NCBI RefSeq assembly: GCF_001886265.1
Contig: NZ_JXLE01000023.1
Coordinates: 1-39,708, forward strand
Direction of reading: 5' to 3'
DNA from: Enterococcus thailandicus
GTDB lineage: Bacteria; Bacillota; Bacilli; Lactobacillales; Enterococcaceae
Length of the DNA stretch: 39,708 nt
Within the stretch, counting starts at the first letter, position 1; each line of letters starts with the position of its first letter. The position numbers were made by a program, and so were the translations under genes. Under the pieces are notes generated by a model, which ran no database searches, was not told the DNA's origin, and was given only the letters and a program-made list of their open reading frames with translations. Below, in pieces: positions 7,082-16,167 of this stretch.

Positions 7082-8485
7082 CTATGCTTGTTCTAGCTCT
7101 TCTTCCATTTTTTCTTGGTAGCCAAACAAGTACGTCAAGACAAAAGCTACACTGATTGCTAAGATATTTACAAATAAATAAGGCAATAATTGACCGTTTA
7201 AATAAAGCAACGTTCCCGGAATAACTGTAATTGCCATTCCAGTACCAGCCAATTGCAACAAACTAGCTGCAAAACCACCCACAGCGCCACCAATCAGCCC
7301 CATGATAAATGGTTTTACATAACGTAAATTTACCCCGAAGATTGCAGGTTCTGTTATACCTAAAAAGGCTGATAAAGCAGAAGGAAAACATAATGCCTTT
7401 AATTTTTTCGATTTCGTTTTGAAGCCAACCGCTAAAGTTGCGCCACCTTGTGCTGCAATAGAACAAGTAATAATTGCATTAAATGGGTTCACACCTGTAT
7501 TTGCCAATAGCTGGACTTCTAAGAAATTAAAGATGTGATGTACACCAGTTACGACGATTAATTGATTTAAAAAACCAATAATCAAACCAGCTAAACCAAA
7601 TGGTAAAGCCAAAACAAATTCTGTGCCATTCAAGACCACCGTTTCAAAAGAATGAAAAATGGGGCCAATTACCATCAAGGATAGTAAGCTCATGACTAAT
7701 AATGTAACAAAAGGTGTGACTAATAAATCAAAGGTATCTGGTACGGATTTATGCAATCTTTTTTCCAATTTTGAACCCAAGATGCCGGCAATAAAGGCTG
7801 GTAAAACAGTTCCTTGATACCCCACAATCGGAATAAAATTAAGTAACATAATCGGTGTAGCATCTCCAGAGGCTACTGCATAAGCGTTTGGTAAAGCAGG
7901 ATTAACCAACATTAGTCCTAAAACTATCCCAATGATTGGACTACCACCAAAGACTTTAAATGTTGACCAAGCAACTAAAGCTGGTAGAAAGGCAAACGCT
8001 GTATCAGTTAAGACTTGCGTGTATAAAAGAAAGTCCGAATTGATTGCATCAGGTGTCATACCAAACAGTTGCAAAATTTGAGGCTGAGTAATCAATCCAC
8101 GGAGTCCCATAAACAAACCAGTTGCAACTAAGACAGGAATAATCGGTACGAAGACATCTCCAAACGTACGAACCATTCGTTGAAAAGGATTTGCATTTTT
8201 TGTTGCTTCTGATTTCATTTCAGCTGTGGACGTTTCATGAGCGCCTAAACCGATAACCTCGTCATAAATTTTATTAACAGTTCCCGTTCCAAAAATAATC
8301 TGATATTGTCCGGAGTTAAAAAATGCTCCTTTGACTTTGGGAATGTCTTCTACCTTTTTTTTATCGATTTTACTTTCATCGTTGACCATCAATCGTAATC
8401 GAGTTGCACAATGCGCAACGCTTTGAATATTTTCTGCACCACCAACGGCATGAATCACTTCTGCTGCAATCTCTCGGTTTTCCAT
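7082..8485 (-). CDS. scrA: Sucrose-specific PTS EIIBC permease
   Basis: A 467-residue membrane permease that takes up sucrose and phosphorylates it. The EIIB domain fills residues 1-90, with the phospho-Cys at C26 in SVAHCATRLRL. The EIIC domain (about 105-455) has roughly ten membrane segments, with the ITEPAIFGVNLRY motif that is typical of the glucose/sucrose superfamily. Start placed at ATG 8483-8485 behind GAGGAGG; a frame extending to 8620 runs through both operators and is not real. There is no EIIA domain, so phosphate must come from a separate EIIA (as in B. subtilis and E. coli ScrA). Sucrose specificity is inferred from the adjoining GH32 gene. Trehalose or beta-glucoside specificity is less likely. 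Confidence 0.88.
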   Translation of the reverse strand: MENREIAAEVIHAVGGAENIQSVAHCATRLRLMVNDESKIDKKKVEDIPKVKGAFFNSGQYQIIFGTGTVNKIYDEVIGLGAHETSTAEMKSEATKNANPFQRMVRTFGDVFVPIIPVLVATGLFMGLRGLITQPQILQLFGMTPDAINSDFLLYTQVLTDTAFAFLPALVAWSTFKVFGGSPIIGIVLGLMLVNPALPNAYAVASGDATPIMLLNFIPIVGYQGTVLPAFIAGILGSKLEKRLHKSVPDTFDLLVTPFVTLLVMSLLSLMVIGPIFHSFETVVLNGTEFVLALPFGLAGLIIGFLNQLIVVTGVHHIFNFLEVQLLANTGVNPFNAIITCSIAAQGGATLAVGFKTKSKKLKALCFPSALSAFLGITEPAIFGVNLRYVKPFIMGLIGGAVGGFAASLLQLAGTGMAITVIPGTLLYLNGQLLPYLFVNILAISVAFVLTYLFGYQEKMEEELEQA

Positions 8486-8508
8486 TTTGTTCTTCCTCCT
8501 CATTTTTA

Positions 8509-8521
8509 TGGAACCGTTCCC
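8509..8521 (-). promoter_or_regulatory. LacI-family operator, proximal copy
   Basis: TGGAACCGTTCCC, a near-perfect palindrome (GGAAC-C-GTTCC) just upstream of the EIIBC ribosome binding site. An identical copy lies 55 bp upstream. It is the expected binding site of the adjacent LacI-type repressor. Confidence 0.75.
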
Positions 8522-8563
8522 GTTTTTGCTTAAAAAAATAATAAATAAAAACTCAATCCTTTG

Positions 8564-8576
8564 TGGAACCGTTCCC
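8564..8576 (-). promoter_or_regulatory. LacI-family operator, distal copy
   Basis: An exact second copy of the 13-mer at 8509-8521. The start-to-start distance of 55 bp is about five helical turns, so two repressor dimers could sit on the same face and loop the DNA. An AT-rich stretch with a TATTAT sequence lies between the copies and probably holds the scr promoter -10. Confidence 0.75.
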
Positions 8577-8620
8577 TTAATAACAAAAACAGCGTAACAC
8601 GCAGATGTATGCGCTGTCAA

Positions 8621-9604
8621 CTACTTTTTAACAGCACATACACTATTTCTGATAATCATTGTCGTATCAACAATTGTTTGTCGCGCAATCTCATTTCCTT
8701 GTAAAAGCTCAGTCATTAAACACGCTGCTTTCTCACCGACAAGTTTATGGTGAAAGTCAACTGTCGTTAACGGTGGATAGAGGTACTCACCAAAGGAGTA
8801 GCCGCCAAATCCAGCAACCGAAAGTTCGACACCAATAGCGATATTCAATTGGTTTGCAGCTTTGATTACCCCCATCGCCATACTATCTGTCGCACAGATA
8901 ATCAAACTGGCATTCTTTTGAGGTAGCAATTCTAATCCTAACTGATAATTATCTTCTGGATAAAAAGTTGAAGGAACGATCTGAGGTGTGATTCCATTTT
9001 CAAGAAAAGTTGTCACAACCCCTTGTTTTCGATTGATTCCGACTGACAAATCATTTTCTGGTACACCGACATATAATACCTCTTTGTGACCATATTCCAA
9101 CAAAGCTTGAGCAAGATTCACACCTGCTTGATAATTGTCATGGTCTACGGAATAGACCGCTTCATTAGATTGCCCGACAAATAAGATTGGCACGTCGATT
9201 GAATTCGCTACTTTGATGTGTTCTTCCGTAATTTCGGTTGCCAATAAAATAATACCAGCTACTTTGTTTTGCACTAGACTGTAGATACTCTCAATCTCGC
9301 GTTTGATTGCCAATTCAGTATTAGAAATCAGCATTTGAAATCCATTTTTCCGTGCAACCTCATCAATCCCATTCAAAATTGCCATGATTGATGGCGAAGT
9401 TAATCGCGGGGAAATTACTCCGATAAAATTACTTTTTTGAATCTTTAGATTACGGGCAAATTCATTAGGTGAATAATTATATTTACTGATGATTTTTTCG
9501 ATTTTTTTTGCTGTTGCTTCACTAACATATCCGTTATTTAAATAACGAGAAACCGTGCTCTTCGAGACTCCGGATTCTTTAGCAATCTGTTTGATAGTAA
9601 CCAT
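8621..9604 (-). CDS. scrR: LacI/GalR-family sucrose operon repressor
   Basis: A 327-residue regulator. The N-terminal helix-turn-helix and hinge are classic: TIKQIAKESGVSKSTVSRYLNNGYVS, then YNYSPNEFARNLK. A periplasmic-binding-protein-like effector domain follows from about residue 60 (IGVISPRL, VAGIILLATE, VDHDNYQAG, LIICATDSMAMGVIKAA, LSVAGFGGY). It lies upstream of the EIIBC and GH32 genes on the same strand; two operators fall between its stop and the EIIBC start, so it most likely represses scrAB. No copy of the operator is visible before its own start, so autoregulation through that site is unlikely. Start ATG 9602-9604 follows AAGGAG. The effector (sucrose-6-P or fructose) is not deducible. 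Confidence 0.88.
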   Translation of the reverse strand: MVTIKQIAKESGVSKSTVSRYLNNGYVSEATAKKIEKIISKYNYSPNEFARNLKIQKSNFIGVISPRLTSPSIMAILNGIDEVARKNGFQMLISNTELAIKREIESIYSLVQNKVAGIILLATEITEEHIKVANSIDVPILFVGQSNEAVYSVDHDNYQAGVNLAQALLEYGHKEVLYVGVPENDLSVGINRKQGVVTTFLENGITPQIVPSTFYPEDNYQLGLELLPQKNASLIICATDSMAMGVIKAANQLNIAIGVELSVAGFGGYSFGEYLYPPLTTVDFHHKLVGEKAACLMTELLQGNEIARQTIVDTTMIIRNSVCAVKK

Positions 9605-9750
9605 TATTTCTCCTTATTCCTGTTTTTCTTTATGATACCATAAGAATGATCGATCAAATCACTTAGATTGTCATTTGTTTGCCTAAAAAATTTTATGCCA
9701 AACCTAAATAGTTTCCATCCTATACTATTTTTTTGTCCAGAGTACATAAT

Positions 9751-9784
9751 AAAAGAGCCTACCGCATTTGCAATAGGCTCTTCT
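9751..9784 (-). terminator. Rho-independent terminator of the glycosylglycerate operon
   Basis: Arms 9753-9761 (AAGAGCCTA) and 9774-9782, followed on the minus strand by TTTTATT. It begins 2 bp past the isomerase stop codon. Confidence 0.8.
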
Positions 9785-9785
9785 C

Positions 9786-11504
9786 TTATTTGATAAAAGC
9801 TTGAATTACTACTGAAGGATTTTTCCCGTTATTCTTAAAGGATACGTTCTGGCAATTATCTGGAATAATAAAGGTTTCACCGTAATGAATAGTGATTGGA
9901 ACGAATTCACCATCATCACTGAATAACTCAATGGACTCCCCTTCAACCAAACAAAGCATATTTACCGAATCATGTGCTTCTAGCTTTATTTCACCTGTAA
10001 ACGTATGTCGTCGAGTCTCAATAAATTCTAAGTCGCATAGCCCAGTTTTTTCGACAAGAGCTTGCTCGTTGCTTGAAAGAATCTCATTTGGTGAAAAAAG
10101 ATTCGCTCGAACATAATCCTCATCAAATCGACGATCGACATTTTTTCGTCCATGTTCTAAATGAATTGGTCGAGGTTTACCGTCTAACCCCAAACGACCC
10201 CAATCCCAAAGTTTAAACGTGAAGATATATGGAGTAGCACTGATTTCAAGTATAACCGCGTTTGTGCCACCACAATGAATTGTTCCTGCAGGAATCGAAA
10301 AATGGTCGTGTTTTTGAACAGGAAAATGATTAATATACTTGGTATCATCAAATCTATAGTTGCTATCTTTACTGGCCTTTTCTAGTTCGTTAAACAGCTC
10401 GTCTATGTCAGTATTATTTTTTAGCCCAAGATAGATTGAAGCATCTTCCTTCGCATCTAAAATATAATAGCTTTCGTTTTGCGTATAAACCATCCCAAAC
10501 TTTTCTTGAATGTATTCCACCTTAGGATGAACCTGCAGGCTTAAATTTCCGCCGCCCATTGTATCAAGGTAGTCAAAGCGGATTGGAAATTCTGTGCCAA
10601 ATAAAGCATATACGCGTTCACCCAACAGTTGGCTTGGGTAATTTCGTACGAGATTGATTGCCGGCATTTCATATTGCGCATTTTCTAATTCAAAAATTAA
10701 ACTGTTTTCTTCTGGCACTCCATCAAATGCCCAGCCATAATTTGGGATTTCATCTGGAAGCTCAAATTTTTCTTTCATCCATTGCCCACCCCATGGACTT
10801 TGATCAAAGTAGGGCACTAAGCGAAATGGTCGCTGTACAGCTTTTTTTTGAATTGTTTCGTACGTCGCACGATCAATCATTGTCCACTTTTCATTTTTTG
10901 TACCATCAATATAAAAATCCGTTTGTGAACGCAACTGACTTTTTAGTTTGTCCGCAATTCGCCATTCAAAAAAATAGCCTCGTTTAAATTTCTTGAGCGC
11001 ATCTGTTTCAGGCTCCGCCAACCAGTTGTTCAACCCTTTTCTGAATCGTTTTTGGATTTCCCAACGCGTGATGTCGAAATAAACAGTTATGTCAGGTGAA
11101 GAAGCTACCAAAGCAGCCCCTACACCCCATACAATAACTAATCCATTTGTTGCTTTGATTTCCTGTTGTACTTCAGTAATTGCGGAACAATCAAAATAAT
11201 CGTTCATTTCTGCATGGGTCATCAACCCGAAGACACGATCTTCTGTCAACTCTTTTGCCAACTCACAATTGATTTCTTTTTTTGGTCGAGTACATATTTC
11301 ACTGTGAATCACCTTCTCTGGTACAAGTTCAGCCACCAGTTGATTTAAAAGTTGCTGATCTATTCCCGGGTATGTCTCGAAACAAATGATCTGTGCGTTT
11401 TTTTTAGTTATCTGTTCTTTTAAACTTGCAACAATCTCAGTGATTCCGACCGCTGCTGCAGCATATTCTTGTACCTTGATTGTTGGCCTTAAATCGTAGG
11501 TCAT
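9786..11504 (-). CDS. manA: Long-form class I mannose-6-phosphate isomerase with an extra N-terminal domain
   Basis: A 572-residue protein. Residues about 225-572 match class I phosphomannose isomerase: the zinc ligands are visible as SLQVHP (Gln and His), Glu in QNESYYIL and His in PAGTIHCGG. It converts mannose-6-P to fructose-6-P, exactly the step needed after the upstream GH38 enzyme. Stand-alone Firmicute ManA is about 315 residues; here about 215 more come first. That N-terminal part has alternating strands and helices (AQIICFETYPG, NGLVIVWGVGAALVASSPDITVYFD when read in sequence) and could be a degenerate P-loop nucleotide-kinase-like fold, but no GxxxxGK motif is present. Start ATG 11502-11504 lies 19 bp after the GH38 gene. 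Last gene of the operon. Confidence 0.82.
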   Translation of the reverse strand: MTYDLRPTIKVQEYAAAAVGITEIVASLKEQITKKNAQIICFETYPGIDQQLLNQLVAELVPEKVIHSEICTRPKKEINCELAKELTEDRVFGLMTHAEMNDYFDCSAITEVQQEIKATNGLVIVWGVGAALVASSPDITVYFDITRWEIQKRFRKGLNNWLAEPETDALKKFKRGYFFEWRIADKLKSQLRSQTDFYIDGTKNEKWTMIDRATYETIQKKAVQRPFRLVPYFDQSPWGGQWMKEKFELPDEIPNYGWAFDGVPEENSLIFELENAQYEMPAINLVRNYPSQLLGERVYALFGTEFPIRFDYLDTMGGGNLSLQVHPKVEYIQEKFGMVYTQNESYYILDAKEDASIYLGLKNNTDIDELFNELEKASKDSNYRFDDTKYINHFPVQKHDHFSIPAGTIHCGGTNAVILEISATPYIFTFKLWDWGRLGLDGKPRPIHLEHGRKNVDRRFDEDYVRANLFSPNEILSSNEQALVEKTGLCDLEFIETRRHTFTGEIKLEAHDSVNMLCLVEGESIELFSDDGEFVPITIHYGETFIIPDNCQNVSFKNNGKNPSVVIQAFIK

Positions 11505-11523
11505 GATTCTTTAACTCCCTTAC

Positions 11524-14175
11524 TTATTTTAGACAAAGTGTTAGAAAATCTTTTGCTCCTAAAGTTTGTCCTTGAACAAAATCATTCAACACATTTTCTG
11601 CTAAATCGACAACCTTAACTGAGTCAAATCGATCCAAGTTCATTAATTTGATGGCTTCGTCTGTCTCATTTGGATTGAACAAGCGAATAATCATCCCATC
11701 CCCTGCCCACTCTTTTTTAGCAGTACTCATAAACAACTGTTTATTTTCTAATTTCAGCAATGAATCTTCGCTAGGAACAACGTTAGTTAGCGGTGGAATA
11801 TTAAAACGATCTACCCGATTCAAATAAGAATTCAAGCTTTGTACTTGATAAAAATCTTGCGTTGTAAATAATTTTTTCGAAATTTCATAGGCTTCAGTTG
11901 GATCAAAGCGTCCTTCCCCAAAACTTACGAAATAGTCAAATGACATTTCCGTCAGCATCTGTCCATCTGGTGTTTCAACCACCATATTATTAATTCCAGA
12001 AGCACGTCCTGGACGCCATGCAAGATCATCTCGACCTAACAACCCATTGCTACGGAATAAAGTTACTGACAATCGTTCTTTTTCAGGTTCCACTTGATAT
12101 TCTTTTATCATTCCTGTGTGGAAAGTAAAATGTGCCTTTTCATCAGATAGTGCAACAAAACTTTCTAATGGATAGATTGGCATTGGCTTTTCAACAAATC
12201 CTAATTCACGCCAATTTTCTTGATATGGATTAGTACTCAAACGTTCTAACGCTGAATACCCTTGATCTGCATGGTGTTTTGCTAAATCTGTAACACCTGT
12301 TTTCCAGTTAACACGGACACGATGATCTAATACTTGATTATTCATTTGGTGAGTGATTCGGATAAAGTTTTCACCTGTGTAAAGCGAGACTTTCGTTTGG
12401 ATAACAAACTCTACTTTTTCAGTTGACCGTTTTTCACCAGTTAATTTTGCTGGCAATTTCACTGTATGTGTTAACTCCACAGATTGACACAAGTCATTCT
12501 TAGTTACAGTACCTCTCTCATAGTCACTAATGATGATTGCTTCATCACCACTTTTTAACGGTGAGTAATCAAAAGAATCTCCTGCATCCGCAGTATCATC
12601 AAAATGGAATGGGTCTTCTATTCTTTCTCCCGTTTGTAAATTTTCAATCACTAGGCGGTCAGCAAAATTAAATTTGAACGACTCGTTTTCAATGGAAGTT
12701 GTAGCTGATTTTTCCGTTGTACCGATTGTTACTCCTGATTGGTCCTCCATTAGGAGAGTAGTGTATCCCATCGCAGGAACTGAAACGTCTTTCAACAAAA
12801 TAGTTGAGCGATAATACGGAGGGACCTCTTCTTCTTTCTCCCCTTTTGACGTCACAATGATTCTTTTACCTCCATCGAGACTGATTTGTTCTTTGACTAC
12901 ATATTCAATTGCTTCACCCGTCACCGTTCTGATACCAAAAGACGGTTTTGAACTAAACAGGACTAATTCACGTGTAAAAGTTTGTGTTTTGATATCTGTG
13001 TTAAATAACGTTACGACATCTTCTGTTCCTAATTGGCTACTGATAGCTCCTACCAGTTGACGCTTGACTAAATTGATCAAGTCTTTTACTTGACGTAAAG
13101 CACTGGTTAAGCGAACAACGATATCATGGTTCGCATCATCCGAATTTGATGCACCAATGCCGTTGTGGGCTTGACTATCAAAGATTTTTTTCCAAATTTG
13201 ATCCAACCAATTTTGCGGGAACTTGATTCCGTGCTGTTGACCAATCAAACATAATGGTTCTAGTTCATGGATCAGCAGTTCCTCAACTTCAAAATTCAAA
13301 CGTTTAATATCATAACGCTCGGAACGACATGTATTATGAATACGTGATTTTTGACAAGCGAGCAATTCCCCAGAAATCGTGTCAGGGAAATTATTTTCAT
13401 CCCAAGCAGCTGCCATAAAGGTTTCATAATCACTAAGTAGGAATTCATATGCTGAATCTAATTCATTTAATTGTTTCACTGTCTCAGGAAACGCTTGATT
13501 GATAATGACTTGGTCACCACCAGCCGGCAGCAAAATAGCATTGGTATCCTGATTTTTCCTTGCTAGCTCATCCAGAATAGGTAATAAACGTTGATTGACA
13601 TAGTTCTCTTCTGTTGTTAAAAATTTTCCCGGACCGTAACCATAAAAAATATTATTTGTTTTAATTGTCTCTTTGTTAGGAGCTTCCCACAAAAAGTTCA
13701 AGTTCTTTGCAACCTGTTCGTTATAAACACCTCGTTGAAAAATGGAATAATCCATGCCAAAACGAGAGTAAATTGATGGTAAATAAGCATGTTGCCCAAA
13801 AATATCTGGTGCATAACCGATATTCATGGAATGGCCAAAGCTTTCTGCATATTTCACTCCATACAATAAATTACGAATAACGGACTCAGTCATCCCAAGC
13901 AATGCATCTGCCTGAGTGTACCAAGGCCCAATGAAAAGGCGCTTCTTTTCGACAAGAGCTAACAAACGCTCTTTATTTTCTGGACGAATTTTCAAATATT
14001 TTTCAACAATAGAAAATTGCCCATCAAAAGAGTAGCAAGTGAATGCCGGATCATTTTCTAACGTGTCAATTAAATAATCAAGATTTTCTACTAAAATAAT
14101 ATCGGAATCTTCTTGTGTGAAATACCACTCATGATCCCAATGTGAATGTGCCACTACGAATACTGTTTTTGTCAT
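11524..14175 (-). CDS. mngB: GH38 alpha-mannosidase, MngB-like mannosylglycerate-6-phosphate hydrolase
   Basis: An 883-residue GH38 enzyme; E. coli MngB is of similar size. The N-terminal domain begins with HSHWDHEWY (His12 and Asp14 as zinc ligands) and carries GYAPDIFGQ with the probable nucleophile Asp124. The later QAHNGIGASNSDDANHD segment supplies the remaining metal-site His, and a long beta-sandwich C-terminus follows. In MngB the substrate is 2-O-(6-phospho-alpha-mannosyl)-D-glycerate, cleaved to mannose-6-P and glycerate. Gene order supports this: an MngA-like PTS is just upstream (15 bp), a glycerate kinase before that, and mannose-6-P isomerase just downstream. No signal peptide, so it acts in the cytoplasm. 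Activity on the glucosyl analogue is possible. Confidence 0.88.
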   Translation of the reverse strand: MTKTVFVVAHSHWDHEWYFTQEDSDIILVENLDYLIDTLENDPAFTCYSFDGQFSIVEKYLKIRPENKERLLALVEKKRLFIGPWYTQADALLGMTESVIRNLLYGVKYAESFGHSMNIGYAPDIFGQHAYLPSIYSRFGMDYSIFQRGVYNEQVAKNLNFLWEAPNKETIKTNNIFYGYGPGKFLTTEENYVNQRLLPILDELARKNQDTNAILLPAGGDQVIINQAFPETVKQLNELDSAYEFLLSDYETFMAAAWDENNFPDTISGELLACQKSRIHNTCRSERYDIKRLNFEVEELLIHELEPLCLIGQQHGIKFPQNWLDQIWKKIFDSQAHNGIGASNSDDANHDIVVRLTSALRQVKDLINLVKRQLVGAISSQLGTEDVVTLFNTDIKTQTFTRELVLFSSKPSFGIRTVTGEAIEYVVKEQISLDGGKRIIVTSKGEKEEEVPPYYRSTILLKDVSVPAMGYTTLLMEDQSGVTIGTTEKSATTSIENESFKFNFADRLVIENLQTGERIEDPFHFDDTADAGDSFDYSPLKSGDEAIIISDYERGTVTKNDLCQSVELTHTVKLPAKLTGEKRSTEKVEFVIQTKVSLYTGENFIRITHQMNNQVLDHRVRVNWKTGVTDLAKHHADQGYSALERLSTNPYQENWRELGFVEKPMPIYPLESFVALSDEKAHFTFHTGMIKEYQVEPEKERLSVTLFRSNGLLGRDDLAWRPGRASGINNMVVETPDGQMLTEMSFDYFVSFGEGRFDPTEAYEISKKLFTTQDFYQVQSLNSYLNRVDRFNIPPLTNVVPSEDSLLKLENKQLFMSTAKKEWAGDGMIIRLFNPNETDEAIKLMNLDRFDSVKVVDLAENVLNDFVQGQTLGAKDFLTLCLK

Positions 14176-14190
14176 TAGTTTCCCCTACTT

Positions 14191-16167
14191 TTAAGCTTTT
14201 TTCGCTTCTTTTTTCTTAATCAAATAAAATCGAATAAAGATATTTCCTAAGGCGATGAATAAAACGCCGGCAATCAAACCGACAGCATATGCCCAAAAGT
14301 TCTCAACCAGTGGCCAACCCCAAACTGCAGGAAGTGGATACCACTGAACTGCTCCTAAAACAACAGCTAAAACTGCCCCAATTGATGCGCCAATCATATT
14401 GATAGGAATCGTGATCAATGGATTTTGCAAAGCAAACGGAATTGCGCCTTCACCAATTGCTAGAAAACCAAGAACCAATGATGTTCGGCCTGTTACGCGT
14501 AAATTATCATCAAATACACGACGACCAACGATATATTTATCTAAAATAGTTGCTAAACCAATACCGATTGGTGGAATTACGATCGCTAATACTCTTGGTG
14601 TCAATGGGAAAATTTGATCAGCTGCCATTCCGATTGCAACTGCACCGGCTGCTTTATTCACTGGCCCGCCTAAGTCAAACGCTGTTAAGCAAGCAATGAT
14701 TGTTGAAAGCACTACTTTACCAGAATCTTGATATTGCATAACCATCTGCTGTAGCCAACCATTCAATCCACCAAATACTGGGTCGACCAAGAGATAATTG
14801 ACAAAGAAGACTGCCAAAATGGATAGACCAGGAATAATCAACATTGGTTTCATCGCTTGTAAATTCTTGTGTAATTTCACATGTTCATTCAAGAATTTGC
14901 AAACATAGCCGGAAACTGCTCCTAAGATCAATGCGCCAAAGAAGCCAGAAGGAATGCCACCTTCTACACCCCATAAAGTTTGATGTAACCCTGCGGCAAA
15001 TGCACCACCAATAAAACCAGAAGCTAGTGCTGGGCGATCAGCAATTGAATACGCCATAAATGCTGTGAAAATTGGATACATAAAACGCATCGTCATGTTT
15101 CCCGTAAGCCCAATATAGTGAAGTAAGACAATGAGTTGATTTGCATTTGTAGCCATTTCGGCGTTACCGATTTCTTTACTCAATCCGAAGAAACTAGCAC
15201 CAATTTGCGAAATCCCAATCATTACACCTGCCGCAACTAAGATTGGAATCATGTATGAAATACCAGTCATAACTGCTTGCATCAATGTACTCATTACGGA
15301 ATCTTTTTTTGGTCCATAACTAGCATCACTACTAGACAGATCGTCGGCTGCTTTGACTCTACCGTCGGGTGTCGTAATCAATCGATCAATCATCGCAGGT
15401 CCATGTTTCAATGGTTCTGCAACTTTTGTTTGAATATAGGGAAGCCCCTTAAAACGTTCCTTACCTTTTGGTGCAATATCCGTTGCGAAAATTATGCCAT
15501 CTGCAGCTTGAATCATCTCTGGTGTAATTCCGTCTTCGATGCCATTAGCACCTTGTTTCTCTACATGGATCGTGATTCCTTTTTCTTTAGCCGCTTTTTG
15601 TAATGCTTCAGCTGCCATATAAGTATGGGCAATGCCGGTCGCACACGCAGTTACAGCTAAGATGTTTTTCGCTGTCATTGGGACTACTTCCTCCATTTCG
15701 CTGTTTTGATTCGATAATAATTGCAGTATTTCTGTTTTTGTCCTTGCTTTTTTTAGTTGGTCTACTAAGACAGGATCCATTAATTTCACGCTTAGCTCAG
15801 ATAAAATTTTCAAGTGAGTTTGTCCTTTTTCAGCGTCTGGAATGGCTAGCAAGAAAATCAGCTCAACTTGATTTGATGGGTCAATTGACGGCCAAGCTCC
15901 TGCCGGCATCGCTTTGTCCAAAGTAGCAATGGCTACGGCTACTTTTGAAACAGTTGTTGATTTACCATGTGGAATAGCAAAACCATTCTCCATTCCAGTT
16001 TCAGAAATAGCCTCTCTTTCACGGACAGCTGCTAAAAAAGCTTCCTTATCAGTAACGATGTCATTACGAACAAAAGCATCAATCAAGTGATTGAAGACTT
16101 CCGCTTGTGTTTGCCAACTTTGATGAATAAAAATCAATGATTCATTTGTAATACTACTTAAATCCAT
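14191..16167 (-). CDS. mngA: Fructose-family PTS EIIABC, MngA-like (2-O-mannosyl-D-glycerate)
   Basis: A 658-residue permease with all three PTS domains. EIIA is at residues 1-150, with phospho-His67 in GFAIPHGKS. EIIB is at about 168-265, with phospho-Cys175 in VTACATGIAHTYMAAE. EIIC is at about 295-650, with eight to ten membrane segments and the GGPVNKAAGAVA motif of fructose-family permeases. Size and order match E. coli MngA (HrsA). It imports and 6-phosphorylates mannosylglycerate or a close glycosylglycerate. The ATG start overlaps the glycerate kinase stop by 14 bp and has GGAGG 8 bases upstream. The substrate is inferred from the GH38, glycerate kinase and isomerase genes around it; a plain fructose permease would normally sit with fruK instead. 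Confidence 0.87.
   Translation of the reverse strand: MDLSSITNESLIFIHQSWQTQAEVFNHLIDAFVRNDIVTDKEAFLAAVREREAISETGMENGFAIPHGKSTTVSKVAVAIATLDKAMPAGAWPSIDPSNQVELIFLLAIPDAEKGQTHLKILSELSVKLMDPVLVDQLKKARTKTEILQLLSNQNSEMEEVVPMTAKNILAVTACATGIAHTYMAAEALQKAAKEKGITIHVEKQGANGIEDGITPEMIQAADGIIFATDIAPKGKERFKGLPYIQTKVAEPLKHGPAMIDRLITTPDGRVKAADDLSSSDASYGPKKDSVMSTLMQAVMTGISYMIPILVAAGVMIGISQIGASFFGLSKEIGNAEMATNANQLIVLLHYIGLTGNMTMRFMYPIFTAFMAYSIADRPALASGFIGGAFAAGLHQTLWGVEGGIPSGFFGALILGAVSGYVCKFLNEHVKLHKNLQAMKPMLIIPGLSILAVFFVNYLLVDPVFGGLNGWLQQMVMQYQDSGKVVLSTIIACLTAFDLGGPVNKAAGAVAIGMAADQIFPLTPRVLAIVIPPIGIGLATILDKYIVGRRVFDDNLRVTGRTSLVLGFLAIGEGAIPFALQNPLITIPINMIGASIGAVLAVVLGAVQWYPLPAVWGWPLVENFWAYAVGLIAGVLFIALGNIFIRFYLIKKKEAKKA

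Noticed and set aside
8486-8620. N-terminal extension of the sucrose EIIBC
   Set aside because: It would translate both operators and the promoter region; EIIB starts at MENREIAAEV.
15277-15926. Two plus-strand frames of 107-108 residues opposite the PTS EIIABC gene
   Set aside because: Antisense shadows of a clear three-domain PTS gene.
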